Positions 33,202-42,145 of a stretch of 51,246 nt of DNA are shown here, piece by piece. Within the stretch, counting starts at the first letter, position 1. Each line of letters starts with the position of its first letter. This DNA comes from Lampropedia hyalina DSM 16112 (GTDB taxonomy: Bacteria > Pseudomonadota > Gammaproteobacteria > Burkholderiales > Burkholderiaceae_C). The notes under the pieces were generated by a model. The model worked only from the letters and a program-made list of their open reading frames with translations. It did not search any database and had not been told where the DNA came from. Location: positions 1 to 51,246 of the forward strand of contig NZ_FQUZ01000023.1 of assembly GCF_900129055.1 (NCBI RefSeq), written 5' to 3'. Made by a program: the position numbers and the translations under genes.

Positions 33202-35310
33202 TCAGAAGCTCAGGCTCAGCGATGCGCTGTAGCGGCGACCGTCCAGCGTGTAGGCAAAGCCATCTTCCGGTGTGACGGTCTTGTTGGCGACGTTGTACAC
33301 ACCGAACTTGAGGCGAAGATCACGCGATACCGAATAGACCAGACCGACATCGAAGAAGGTATAGGCCGGATAGCGCACGTCGTTGGTGCCGGAGCCGCTG
33401 GAGGCCACGGCCCGCCCGGAGGTGCGGCCCCGGTAGTTGGCCTGTGTCCACAGGTTCAGCTTGTTGGTGGCACGCCAGTCCAGCGAGGCGTTGAACATGT
33501 GCTCGGGTATGTCGTTGAGCGGACTGCCTGCGTAGGTGCCGGAGGTTTGCTCGGACTCGGCAAACGTGTAGCTGTGCCGGTAGGTGAGGTCGTTGCGGAT
33601 GTTCCAGTCCAGCGTCCATTCCAGACCTTGCAGTTCGGCGGAATCGACGTTGATCATGGTGGTGTAGCCGAACTGGTGGGCCGGGTAGGTGATGCCGTTG
33701 TACACGCATTCCTGATTCTGCATACAGCCCGATGTCACGCCCGGCAGCAAGCCTCTGCCGGTGCGCAGCAGCTTGTCCTTGAACTTGCTCTTGTACACGG
33801 TCAGGCTGCCGGAAAGCCCGTTGTCGTAGTTGCCGTAGTTCAGGCTCAGCTCGATGTTGCGCGTGGTTTCGGGCTTGAGGTCGGTGTTGCCGATGACCAC
33901 GCCACCCATCGAGGTGCTGCCAAAGTCGGTGGCGGCACTGCGCAGGCTGGGGGTCTTGTAACCGGTGGTCAGGCCGCCCTTGAGGGCCAGGTTGTCGGTG
34001 ATGTCATAGACGGCATAGACCTTGGGGCTGAAGTTGCCGCCGAACTGGTCACTGTGGTCGTAGCGGCCACTGAGCAGCAGCGCGAGTTCGTCGGTCAGTT
34101 GCCAGTTGTCTTCGGCAAACAGGGCGTACATGGTGCGGTCCATCGTGACCACGTCGGTCGGCACCACGAAACCGGGCGGGTTGAGGCCGTTGGAGGCACC
34201 GTCCTGGAGTTCTTCCCTCTTGTAGTTGGCCCCGACAGTGAGGGCATGCTGGCCCAGGAACCAGGTCGCCTGGCTGTTGGCCGTCAGGCTGTCGAAGCCG
34301 ATGCTGTTGCCGGTGGTGGCGTTCACGCGCGTGGGGTTGTCCGAGGTATCGTAGTTGATGTAGGTTTCCCACAGCATGTCTTCATAGCGGCCTTCGTGGG
34401 TGGCAAAGAAGTTGTCGCGCAGGGACTTGCTGTAGCTGGGGCTGGCCGTTTCTGCCAGGCTCTTGCCGGGGTTGTGCCAGCGTTCCTGGCGGGTGTGGGT
34501 GCCGCCCAGGGTGAAGGTGTTCTGCTCGTCGAGCTTCCAGCTCAGCTTGGCACCGACGTTCTTGCGCTTGAACTCGGGGTCGGCAGCGGCACTGTCGCCA
34601 CCGCCCACGAAGTCGGCCTCGTCCTGGTTGCGGAATGCACCGGTCAGTTGCAGCGACAGCGCGTCTTTCACGATGGGCAGGTTCAGTGCCATGCTGGTCT
34701 GGAAGCCGTCGTTGGTGACATCGTTGCCGCGCCCGGATTTGATGTATTCGGAAGTGATGCTGCCGCCGACTTCGTTCACCACGCGCTTGGTGATGATGTT
34801 CACCACACCCCCAATCGCATCGGAGCCGTACAGCGACGATGCCGGGCCGCGCACTACTTCGATACGCTCGATGGATTCCAGCGGTGGCAGGAAGTTGATT
34901 GGCGTACCCGCCTGGGCACCATTCAGGCCAAATGCCTGGTTGTCCTGCTGTGGCCTGCCATCGACCAGGAACAGGGTGTAGTCCGCACTCATACCCCGAA
35001 TCATGATCGATTGCTCCACGCCGCCGCCCTGAATGTGCACACCGGGCACGTTCTTGAGCACGTCGGTGATGTCGGTATAGGACTTCTTCTCGATCTCGCT
35101 GGCGGTGATGACCGTGATGGCGGCAGGTGCTTCCTTGACACTTTGCTCGTAGCCAGCGGCCGTGATGGTGATTTCCTCCAGTCGTTGCACATCCTCCTCT
35201 TCGTCGGATTGCGCGGCGGCATGGGGCGCGACGGCATACAGGCTGGACATGACGGCCACCGCAATCAGGCGGTGGCGGAACGTCGGTGGATTCTGGAAGA
35301 GGCGGGACAT
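33202..35310 (-). CDS. TonB-dependent outer-membrane receptor
   Basis: This 702-residue receptor has a signal peptide (about 1-34, ending AAAQ), a TonB-box and plug region (EEITITAAGYEQSVKEAP, VLKNVPGVHIQGGG, IERIEVVRGPASSLYG, AIGGVVNIITKR) and a beta-barrel ending in an aromatic C-terminal residue (RRYSASLSLSF). That is the CirA/FepA-like layout. No His-rich metal loops are visible. It leads an operon with a methyltransferase. The substrate (iron complex, other metal or vitamin) is not decided by the sequence. Confidence 0.92.
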   Translation of the reverse strand: MSRLFQNPPTFRHRLIAVAVMSSLYAVAPHAAAQSDEEEDVQRLEEITITAAGYEQSVKEAPAAITVITASEIEKKSYTDITDVLKNVPGVHIQGGGVEQSIMIRGMSADYTLFLVDGRPQQDNQAFGLNGAQAGTPINFLPPLESIERIEVVRGPASSLYGSDAIGGVVNIITKRVVNEVGGSITSEYIKSGRGNDVTNDGFQTSMALNLPIVKDALSLQLTGAFRNQDEADFVGGGDSAAADPEFKRKNVGAKLSWKLDEQNTFTLGGTHTRQERWHNPGKSLAETASPSYSKSLRDNFFATHEGRYEDMLWETYINYDTSDNPTRVNATTGNSIGFDSLTANSQATWFLGQHALTVGANYKREELQDGASNGLNPPGFVVPTDVVTMDRTMYALFAEDNWQLTDELALLLSGRYDHSDQFGGNFSPKVYAVYDITDNLALKGGLTTGYKTPSLRSAATDFGSTSMGGVVIGNTDLKPETTRNIELSLNYGNYDNGLSGSLTVYKSKFKDKLLRTGRGLLPGVTSGCMQNQECVYNGITYPAHQFGYTTMINVDSAELQGLEWTLDWNIRNDLTYRHSYTFAESEQTSGTYAGSPLNDIPEHMFNASLDWRATNKLNLWTQANYRGRTSGRAVASSGSGTNDVRYPAYTFFDVGLVYSVSRDLRLKFGVYNVANKTVTPEDGFAYTLDGRRYSASLSLSF

Positions 35311-35676
35311 TTCTCGGATACCTTTCTAATCAATGGACAGACAAAAACGATGCCCGCGTGCCTGGGCAGGCACGCATGGCACAGCAATCGGGGTAACGGG
35401 GCAGGCCACACAGGCTCAGGCGTGGTGGGCCATGCCTGAATGTGTGGAATGCGCGTGTGCATGGGCCTTGCCTTGACGGCGTTCACGGTCATTGGCAAAG
35501 CAGGCCACTTCTACATAGACGGATGACCCTGGCCAATATGCACCTGACCATACAAACTATTACAAATAAGAGTGATTTTCGATTTTATAAACGTTGCGCC
35601 CATGCGCATCTCCCGATGGGCTGGGAAGCAGGGGGCAGTGATGGCACGCGCCAGCCATCAGAACGTGTTTACGATC
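35311..35676. promoter_or_regulatory. Leader and intergenic region of the TonB receptor operon
   Basis: This 366-base stretch lies upstream of the leftward receptor gene. A minus-strand hairpin GCGTGCCTG/CAGGCACGC (35356-35375) is followed after six bases by CGTTTTTG, so it could act as an attenuator. TGATGGC/GCCATCA at 35639-35660, just past the neighbouring receptor stop, may be its weak terminator. 35560-35600 is AT-rich and probably carries the promoter. I see no B12 box. Confidence 0.4.
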
Positions 35677-38244
35677 TCAGAACGAGGTCGATAACTGCAC
35701 GTAGTAAGAGCGTCCAGGCTCGTTATAGGATGCGGCGGCACTGGTTGCGGCGGTGCCTGCGGTCTGGCTGATGGAAATGACCTCCCGGAACAGCCGCTTG
35801 TCCAGAAGATTGCGCACACCAAAACCGAGGTGGGTAGAGGCATTCAGCCGCTGGCGGGCACTCAGGCCAATCAAGTGGTAGGGCGCGCGCTTGGTGAGCG
35901 TATGGCGGGCCTGCGCACCTTGCAGGGTGAGGGTGCGTGCTTCCTGCACGCCGTGAAACGTGGCCGTCAGTTGCAGCGACAGCGAGGGCGAGGCGACCCA
36001 GTCCAGGGTACTGTGCAGGGTGAAGTGGGGAATCACGGACAAGGGTTGGGCATTGCTCTCGTTGTGGTTCTTCTGCATGTAGGTGAAGGTGTTGAGCAGA
36101 CGCAGCCGCTGCTGCCCGGCAGAGCCCTCAGAGTGGGAAAGCGGCAGGTTCAGATGCCCTTCCAGCCCTTGCACGATGGCCCTGTGGGCGTTGCCCCAGC
36201 GAAACAGATAGGTGCTGTCATCCAGAATCTCCGGCTGGATGCCATCGAAGGCTTCGGCGTGGATTTTGTTGCGGTAGTCATTGCGGAACCAGTTCAGGCT
36301 GGCATCCAGCCCGCGCGGGTGGCTGTAGGCCATGCCTATTTCCTTGTTGATGCTGTGTTCGGCCTGCAACTGCGGATTGCCCTGGATATAGCAGCCATCT
36401 CCCAGGCGTGGCCAATTGACCGGACAACCATTGCCCGTGCTGTAGAACAGGTAATGGGGGTTGGCCTGGTACAGATCGGGGGCCTTGAATGCCTTGGCAA
36501 TGCCCGCATTCAGGCTCAAGCCTGCTCCCACTTCATAGGTGCCGTGCAGGCTGGGGCTGCCGTTGCTGCCCAGCCCCTTGTGGTGATCGAAACGAAACCC
36601 CGGTGTCAGGACGATGCGCCCTGGCAGTTCCAGATGGCTCTCCAGATAGAGGGCGTAGGAGCGGGCACTGGCACGGCCTGAGCGCGGTGTCTCCACGCCC
36701 GGAATCGGTGCCCCGGCTGAAGCCGATGCAGTCATCGAGGCCGGATCGTCCAGACTTTGATTGCGCATTTCCAGGCCGAACGTAGTCAGCTGTGGAATGC
36801 CACCGGCCTGCCACGATGAGGTGCCTTCGAGTTGCACAAACACATTGTCCAGAGCCGATTTGCCGGACTTTTCAGCCGTATTGATATGGCCTTCGCCACT
36901 GCCCATCAGCCCGGTGGGCGTGTAGAGCCGGTCGGCCTCCTCATAGGCCAGCACCATTCTGGACGAACCCTCTGACCATTGGCCCCGGTGTGTCAGCGAA
37001 GCCGTGCGCCGGATGGTGCTGTTGGTTTCTGCACCCGCGCGGGCCAGTGCCTTTGTCAGCGCAGTATTGCCTTCGGTGTTGGGGCGTTCACCGGTGTAGA
37101 TATTGCCCTGCCGGCTGAAGCCGACCTCCATGTCCAGCGTCTGGCTGGGGGTGAGTCTCCATTGCAGCAGGCCGTTGAGATCCCGGTTGCGCACACCTGC
37201 GCGTCCGGCAGGCGGGATGGACGTGGGCGAGAGTGGCGTGCCCGATGCCGTGGCATTGATGGCCAGATCATCGGCTGTGCTTTTGGCAACATTGCCGTAC
37301 AGCCGGAACGAAACAGGCTCTGCCAGCGGGCCAGAGATGCTGAAGCTGCTGCGCCGGCTCTCCTGTTCCTCACGGTGTTCGGCCCGATCGACATAAACGT
37401 TCCATGAACCGGACAGTTGATCTGCTGGCTTTCGGGTGATGATATTGACCACGCCACCCGCCGCCCCTGAGCCATAACGGGCAGCGGCAGGCCCCCGGAT
37501 GACTTCGACGCGCTCGACCAGATCGGCAGGCACCCAGTTGGAATCCCCACGGGTATCCCTTTCCCCGTTGCGCCGCATGCGCACCCCCTCGCGTGCCAGG
37601 ACAGGCTTGCCATCGATCAATATGAGTGTGTTGTCCGGCCCCATGCCGCGCAGATTGATTTGCCGCTGGTTGCCGTGTTGCCCGGTGGAGCCACCGGTCG
37701 TCAGACTGACACCCGGCTGGTAGCGCACCAGTTCGGCCAGATCGTTGGCTGGCGGATTGCGCTGAATATCGTGGGCCGTGATTGTGGACATGCCAGCAGC
37801 CACTGGCCATCGATTCTGCGCCTGGCTGGTGACGAGCACCTCGTCCAGCACCCCGGCAGAGCCATCGGGCAGGTGCTGTGGTGTCGTTGCCGTGGGGGCG
37901 GTGGGTGGGGCAGATGGGGTGACGATGAACGTGCCACCTTCTCGCACGGCAATCAGGCCACTGCCAGCCAGCAGCCGATCCAGTGCCTGTTGCAGCGTCA
38001 GCCTGCCGGAGACGGCAGGAGCATTCTTGCCGCTGACGAGTGCCGAAGAATAGGTCACCGGGTGCTGTGTGGTGCGCACCAGCTCATGGATGGCCGTGGC
38101 CAGCGGTTGTGCGGCAATCTGAATGTGCACGGGGTGAGTCGCTGCACCGCCTGTCTGGGCATCGGCCAGCATTGACAGGCTGGCAGCGGCACTCAACACC
38201 AGCCACCGTGCCAGCGTGGAGCCGGATGGCATAGGCGCAGTCAT
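35677..38244 (-). CDS. FepA/PfeA-like ferric siderophore receptor with STN signalling domain
   Basis: This 855-residue receptor has a signal peptide (ending about ADAQ), an STN domain (about 37-105; IAAQPLATAIHELVR, GRLTLQQALDRLLAGSGL) that passes the signal to FecR, a plug (VRYQPGVSLTTGG, NLRGMGPDNTLILIDGKPVL, VEVIRGPAAARYGSGAAGGVVNIITRKP) and a barrel. NPHYLFYSTGNGC, GNPQLQAEHSINKEIGMAYSH and the aromatic end (VQLSTSF) resemble enterobactin receptors FepA/PfeA. An STN domain on this type is less usual. The ATG at 38244 lies just past the fecR stop, so the three genes are coupled. Confidence 0.92.
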   Translation of the reverse strand: MTAPMPSGSTLARWLVLSAAASLSMLADAQTGGAATHPVHIQIAAQPLATAIHELVRTTQHPVTYSSALVSGKNAPAVSGRLTLQQALDRLLAGSGLIAVREGGTFIVTPSAPPTAPTATTPQHLPDGSAGVLDEVLVTSQAQNRWPVAAGMSTITAHDIQRNPPANDLAELVRYQPGVSLTTGGSTGQHGNQRQINLRGMGPDNTLILIDGKPVLAREGVRMRRNGERDTRGDSNWVPADLVERVEVIRGPAAARYGSGAAGGVVNIITRKPADQLSGSWNVYVDRAEHREEQESRRSSFSISGPLAEPVSFRLYGNVAKSTADDLAINATASGTPLSPTSIPPAGRAGVRNRDLNGLLQWRLTPSQTLDMEVGFSRQGNIYTGERPNTEGNTALTKALARAGAETNSTIRRTASLTHRGQWSEGSSRMVLAYEEADRLYTPTGLMGSGEGHINTAEKSGKSALDNVFVQLEGTSSWQAGGIPQLTTFGLEMRNQSLDDPASMTASASAGAPIPGVETPRSGRASARSYALYLESHLELPGRIVLTPGFRFDHHKGLGSNGSPSLHGTYEVGAGLSLNAGIAKAFKAPDLYQANPHYLFYSTGNGCPVNWPRLGDGCYIQGNPQLQAEHSINKEIGMAYSHPRGLDASLNWFRNDYRNKIHAEAFDGIQPEILDDSTYLFRWGNAHRAIVQGLEGHLNLPLSHSEGSAGQQRLRLLNTFTYMQKNHNESNAQPLSVIPHFTLHSTLDWVASPSLSLQLTATFHGVQEARTLTLQGAQARHTLTKRAPYHLIGLSARQRLNASTHLGFGVRNLLDKRLFREVISISQTAGTAATSAAASYNEPGRSYYVQLSTSF

Positions 38245-38245
38245 C

Positions 38246-39406
38246 CTACCTGGAGGGGGAGAGGCGGACTTCGTGGCGGCCATCGCTTTGCCGAACCAGG
38301 TGTACGGGCAGTATGCGGGTCAGAACCTGCGCGAACTGCTCGGGGTGCTGCGTGGGGTAGCTGCCACCAATGCGCAAGGCCGCCACGGCTGGGTCACGAA
38401 TCACCAGACCGGTGGGGCCATAACGCCCCAGCTCGGCCAAAGCCTGCTCCAGTGGCATATCCTCGAAATGCAGCAAGCCGCTGCGCCACGATGCAATCTG
38501 GTTTTCTGGTACCGCCAGCACCGTGCCGATGGCCCTCGAGGGGGATACGCGAACCGCCTGCCCGGCCGACAGCTCGATGGCATCTGCCGATGGAGCCATG
38601 CCGGTACCGGCCTTGTGGCGCACCCGCACCCGCCCTTCTTCCACCGCCACATCCACCGACTGGGCATCGGTGCCACCGGTCAGATAGCGCACCGAAAAGC
38701 GGGTGCCCACCACCGTCGCCCGCGCATCGCCTGCCAGCACCTCGAAAGGCTTGTCGGCATCGGAAGCAATATCGAACAGGGCTTGACCGTGGGCCATCTG
38801 CACCTCCCTGCGACCAGCGAAGAACCGCACACTCAGGCGGGTGTCCGTGTCCAGCAGCAGATGGCTGCCATCGGGCAGGTCAATGCCCCGGCTTTCCCCC
38901 ACCGACGTGGCATAGCGTTCACTGAAGGATGGCGACTCGGGCCAGTGTTGCCAACCCAGCCAGCCCACCAGCAGCACACTGGCCAGCAGAGCAGCCATGG
39001 CCTGCTGGCGAGAAAACAGCAGCAGGGAGGCTGGCCACCGACGAGGGGAGGGCGTGCGGGTGTGCACAGGCTGGCAATGGCGCACAGGCACCGTGACGGG
39101 GCGTGTCGCGCGCAGGCGCAGCCTGTCGGCTTCGGGCAAATCTCGTAACAGCTTCATGCTGGTTTCGAGGCGTTGCATGGCGGCACGGTGCAGGGGATTG
39201 GCCGCCAGCCACTGGGCCAGTTCTGCTGCTTCCTGCGGATTCAAGCCCAGTTCCTGGCGGGTGTGCCAATCGACAGCGGCCTGATGCACGGCATTGTCTG
39301 TCAGTGCCTCGTCATGGGCAGCACCATGCCCATCGCCACTGGCTGTCGGGGGGCCGGCTGGTGTACCAGATGGGGAGCGGCTTATCGTGCGGGGAGTATG
39401 CGGCAT
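38246..39406 (-). CDS. fecR: Anti-sigma regulator FecR
   Basis: This 386-residue inner-membrane protein has an N-terminal cytoplasmic anti-sigma part (about 50-110; AAVDWHTRQELGLNPQEAAELAQWLAANPLHRAAM, the FecR DUF4880 motif), one membrane segment (about 135-160) and a periplasmic FecR domain (about 170-300; DLPDGSHLLLDTDTRLSVRF, VVGTRFSVRYL). It relays the loaded receptor signal to the sigma factor. The start at 39406 follows the fecI stop by 20 bases. The N-terminal tail is Pro/Ser-rich and longer than usual. Confidence 0.9.
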   Translation of the reverse strand: MPHTPRTISRSPSGTPAGPPTASGDGHGAAHDEALTDNAVHQAAVDWHTRQELGLNPQEAAELAQWLAANPLHRAAMQRLETSMKLLRDLPEADRLRLRATRPVTVPVRHCQPVHTRTPSPRRWPASLLLFSRQQAMAALLASVLLVGWLGWQHWPESPSFSERYATSVGESRGIDLPDGSHLLLDTDTRLSVRFFAGRREVQMAHGQALFDIASDADKPFEVLAGDARATVVGTRFSVRYLTGGTDAQSVDVAVEEGRVRVRHKAGTGMAPSADAIELSAGQAVRVSPSRAIGTVLAVPENQIASWRSGLLHFEDMPLEQALAELGRYGPTGLVIRDPAVAALRIGGSYPTQHPEQFAQVLTRILPVHLVRQSDGRHEVRLSPSR

Positions 39407-39425
39407 GGCTTGATGTCCGGTGCAG

Positions 39426-39971
39426 TCATGCAACGTCGGTATCCGCACCATTGGCACGCACGCCTGGAGGATTGGCGGAGACACCATCCAGGGCTTCCTG
39501 ACAGCTCAGGCAAGCCAGCTTGCCCCGCCGGACGTACTGATTCGCCATGCTCAGCGAGATGCCCATCTGCCCGGCAATCTCCTGCGCCGACATGCCATCG
39601 AAAACGTAAAGAGAAAAGGCTTCGCGGCACCGGGGAGGCAGGCCGTCGATGGCATGCTGATAGGCTTGCAGTGCCTGTCTGGAAGCATACAGCTCGTCTG
39701 GCTGCATGCAGACCGGAATGGCGGGTTGCCTGTCTTCTTCCAGAGCCTCAATGCTTTCGTGCTGCCTGTGCGCGGATTTGCGCCCCATGTCGATGACGAT
39801 GCGCTGTGCGATCTTGCGCAACAATGCACGGGGATGCCGCACCGATTGACCCGACTGCTCCATGGCCAGAGTGCAGGCATAGGCTTCCTGGACGACATCT
39901 TCGGCAGTGGCATCGTCCCGCACCAGTCGTCGGCAAAACTTCAGCGTCTCTCGATAGTAGCTGATGAGCAT
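39426..39971 (-). CDS. fecI: ECF sigma factor FecI
   Basis: This 181-residue sigma factor has region 2 (FCRRLVRDDATAEDVVQEAYACTL) and region 4 (AIDGLPPRCREAFSLYVFDGMSAQEIAGQMGISLSMANQYVRRG), typical of iron-responsive FecI. It directs transcription of the downstream receptor when FecR releases it. Its start has no strong ribosome site, but no earlier ATG fits. A Fur-box-like palindrome lies about 80 bases upstream, consistent with iron repression. Confidence 0.92.
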   Translation of the reverse strand: MLISYYRETLKFCRRLVRDDATAEDVVQEAYACTLAMEQSGQSVRHPRALLRKIAQRIVIDMGRKSAHRQHESIEALEEDRQPAIPVCMQPDELYASRQALQAYQHAIDGLPPRCREAFSLYVFDGMSAQEIAGQMGISLSMANQYVRRGKLACLSCQEALDGVSANPPGVRANGADTDVA

Positions 39972-40046
39972 AAACCAAATGATGATTGGAAGTCACTGGA
40001 GGGAACTAGGGCGTGTCATAACAGCCAAGAATATTCTACCGACAAA

Positions 40047-40065
40047 AATAATAATTGAAATTATT
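40047..40065 (-). promoter_or_regulatory. Putative Fur box upstream of fecI
   Basis: AATAATTTCAATTATTATT (minus strand) matches 13 of 19 positions of the Fur consensus GATAATGATAATCATTATC, and contains the perfect dyad AATAATT/AATTATT. It lies 76 bases before the fecI start codon. Confidence 0.5.
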
Positions 40066-40123
40066 TGCTTTATTGGATTATGGGAGCAAGCCTTGTCTGG
40101 AAATTGCCCAGGAAGAGCGGCCA

Positions 40124-40158
40124 TAAAAAAATGGCTTACGACAAAAATCGTAAGCCAT
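40124..40158 (-). terminator. Terminator after tRNA-Arg
   Basis: On the minus strand, ATGGCTTACGA and TCGTAAGCCAT form an 11-bp stem followed by TTTTTT, starting ten bases past the tRNA 3' end. Confidence 0.9.
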
Positions 40159-40167
40159 CGATATAGG

Positions 40168-40243
40168 TGGCGCGGCTGGCGGGGATCGAACCCACGACCC
40201 TTGGCTTCGGAGGCCAATACTCTATCCACTGAGCTACAGCCGC
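40168..40243 (-). tRNA. tRNA-Arg(CCG)
   Basis: The acceptor strands GCGGCTG and CAGCCGC pair. The anticodon loop reads CTCCGAA with anticodon CCG, the T-loop is TTCGATC, and CCA is encoded. Confidence 0.96.
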
Positions 40244-40267
40244 ACTGCAATTGCATCAAGGGCGTGA

Positions 40268-41035
40268 TTATGGCATGAGTTGCCCTGCCGTGTCGGGATG
40301 CGCACTGCGTTGCCCGAAGATGGCTGTGCCGATGCGCACCATGGTGCTGCCTGCCGCAATCGCCGCTTCCAGATCGCTGCTCATGCCCAGCGAGAGGGTG
40401 TCGAAGTGGGAGGCTGCGGTGGGCTGGTGTTGTTGCAAGTGGTCTTTGACCTGGTCGAACACGGCCTTGACTTGCTGGTGGCTGTGCAGTTGGGTGGCGA
40501 AGTCCGGGGCAGGTTCTGGGATGGCCATGATGCCGCGCAGTTGCAGCCGGGGCAGGGCAGCGATGGCCAGTGCCAGTTCGGTGGCAGTGGCTGGGTCGAT
40601 GCCGGATTTGTTCGCTCCCCCATCGGCATTGACCTGAATCAGCACTTGCAGCGGTGCCCGTTCGGATGGACGTTGTTCCGAGAGGCGTTGGGCGATTTTC
40701 AGGCGGTCGATGGTGTGAACCCAGTCGAAGTTCTCGGCCACGCTGCGGGTTTTGTTGCTTTGGATGGGGCCGATGCAGTGCCATTGCAGGGCAGCATGGG
40801 CAGGACTGCGCAGAGCTGCAATTTTGTCCACGGCTTCCTGGATGTAGTTTTCACCGAAGGCGCGCTGTCCGCAGGCGTAGGCGGTGGCAATGTCGGAGGC
40901 AGGGAAGGTCTTGGAGACGGCCAGCAGTTGCACAGCATTCGCGTCACGCTCCGCCTGCTGGCAGGCGGTGTGGATGCGCTGGTGAATGTGGGCGAGCTGG
41001 CGGGCGAGGATTTCGGAGGACGCAGGGGCGGTCAT
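40268..41035 (-). CDS. yggS: PLP homeostasis protein YggS
   Basis: This 255-residue TIM-barrel PLP-binding protein controls free pyridoxal phosphate. The PLP-binding lysine is in LLAVSKTF (about 40), followed by FGENYIQEA, HCIGPIQSNKTR, and the phosphate-binding SLGMSSDLEAAIAAGSTMVRIGTAIFG near the end. The start at 41035 is the natural family start; the very long upstream frame runs antisense to pilT. It diverges from pilT with a 48-base gap, the common proteobacterial arrangement. Confidence 0.93.
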   Translation of the reverse strand: MTAPASSEILARQLAHIHQRIHTACQQAERDANAVQLLAVSKTFPASDIATAYACGQRAFGENYIQEAVDKIAALRSPAHAALQWHCIGPIQSNKTRSVAENFDWVHTIDRLKIAQRLSEQRPSERAPLQVLIQVNADGGANKSGIDPATATELALAIAALPRLQLRGIMAIPEPAPDFATQLHSHQQVKAVFDQVKDHLQQHQPTAASHFDTLSLGMSSDLEAAIAAGSTMVRIGTAIFGQRSAHPDTAGQLMP

Positions 41036-41083
41036 AATGGCAGGGTTGCGTGTATCGGTATCGAATTGATAGAAGGTGTTTCC

Positions 41084-42127
41084 ATGGACATTACCCAGCT
41101 TCTGGCGTTCAGCGTCAAAAACAAGGCTTCCGACTTGCATCTGTCGGCGGGTTTGCCGCCCATGATTCGGGTGCATGGCGATGTGCGGCGCATCAATGTG
41201 GAGCCTCTCGATCATAAGGCCGTCCACAGCATGGTGTACGACATCATGAACGATGGCCAGCGCAAGGCATTCGAGGAGTTCCTGGAGATTGACTTTTCGT
41301 TCGAGATCAAGGGGCTGGCACGTTTTCGGGTGAATGCCTTCAACCAGAACCGGGGCGCGGCGGCGGTGTTCCGTACCATTCCAAGCAAGGTCTTGACGCT
41401 GGAGCAACTGAACGCGCCGAAGATTTTTGCCAGTCTGTCCGAGAAACCGCGCGGGCTGGTGCTGGTGACCGGGCCGACGGGTTCGGGCAAATCGACCACA
41501 CTGGCGGCCATGATTAACCATCTGAATGAAACCGCCTATGGCCACATTCTGACGGTGGAAGATCCGATCGAATTCGTGCACGAGTCCAAGAAGTGCCTTA
41601 TCAACCAGCGTGAAGTGGGGCCGATGACGCTGTCGTTCACGGCGGCCTTGCGCTCGGCCCTGCGGGAAGACCCGGATGCGATTCTGGTGGGGGAATTGCG
41701 TGACCTGGAAACCATCCGGCTGGCCCTGACGGCGGCGGAAACCGGGCACTTGGTGTTCGGTACACTGCACACTTCCAGCGCGGCCAAGACTATCGACCGT
41801 ATCATCGACGTGTTCCCCGCAGAAGAAAAAGAGATGGTGCGTTCCATGCTGTCGGAATCGCTGGAGGCAGTGATTTCGCAGACGCTGCTCAAGACCAAGG
41901 ATGGTGCCGGGCGGGTGGCTGCGCACGAGATCATGCTGGGCACGCCTGCGATTCGCAACCTGATCCGGGAGGCCAAGGTGGCGCAGATGTACTCGACGAT
42001 TCAGACCGGGCAGGGTGTGGGCATGCAGACGCTGGACCAGAACCTGCTGGAGTTGGTGCGGCGCAATGTCATCAGTGCGCAGGATGCCCGCCAGAAGGCC
42101 AAGACCCCGGACAACTTCCCGGCCTGA
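41084..42127 (+). CDS. pilT: Type IV pilus retraction ATPase PilT
   Basis: This 347-residue hexameric ATPase retracts type IV pili for twitching and DNA uptake. The PAS-like N-terminal domain (SDLHLSAGLPPMIRVHGD) is followed by Walker A (GPTGSGKST at about 131), the Asp box (EDPIEFVH), Walker B (DAILVGELRD), the His box (GHLVFGTLHTSSA) and the PilT-specific AIRNLIRE motif needed for retraction. Divergent from yggS. The usual partner pilU is not directly downstream but lies inverted beyond aroQ. Confidence 0.97.
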   Translation: MDITQLLAFSVKNKASDLHLSAGLPPMIRVHGDVRRINVEPLDHKAVHSMVYDIMNDGQRKAFEEFLEIDFSFEIKGLARFRVNAFNQNRGAAAVFRTIPSKVLTLEQLNAPKIFASLSEKPRGLVLVTGPTGSGKSTTLAAMINHLNETAYGHILTVEDPIEFVHESKKCLINQREVGPMTLSFTAALRSALREDPDAILVGELRDLETIRLALTAAETGHLVFGTLHTSSAAKTIDRIIDVFPAEEKEMVRSMLSESLEAVISQTLLKTKDGAGRVAAHEIMLGTPAIRNLIREAKVAQMYSTIQTGQGVGMQTLDQNLLELVRRNVISAQDARQKAKTPDNFPA

Positions 42128-42145
42128 AACTGAAGTTCCAGCGTT

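Noticed and set aside
32269-35439. 1056-residue plus-strand open frame
   Set aside because: Antisense to the TonB receptor and methyltransferase genes, which have clear family motifs.
35311-35560. Cobalamin riboswitch upstream of the TonB receptor
   Set aside because: No B12-box sequence or matching fold could be found.
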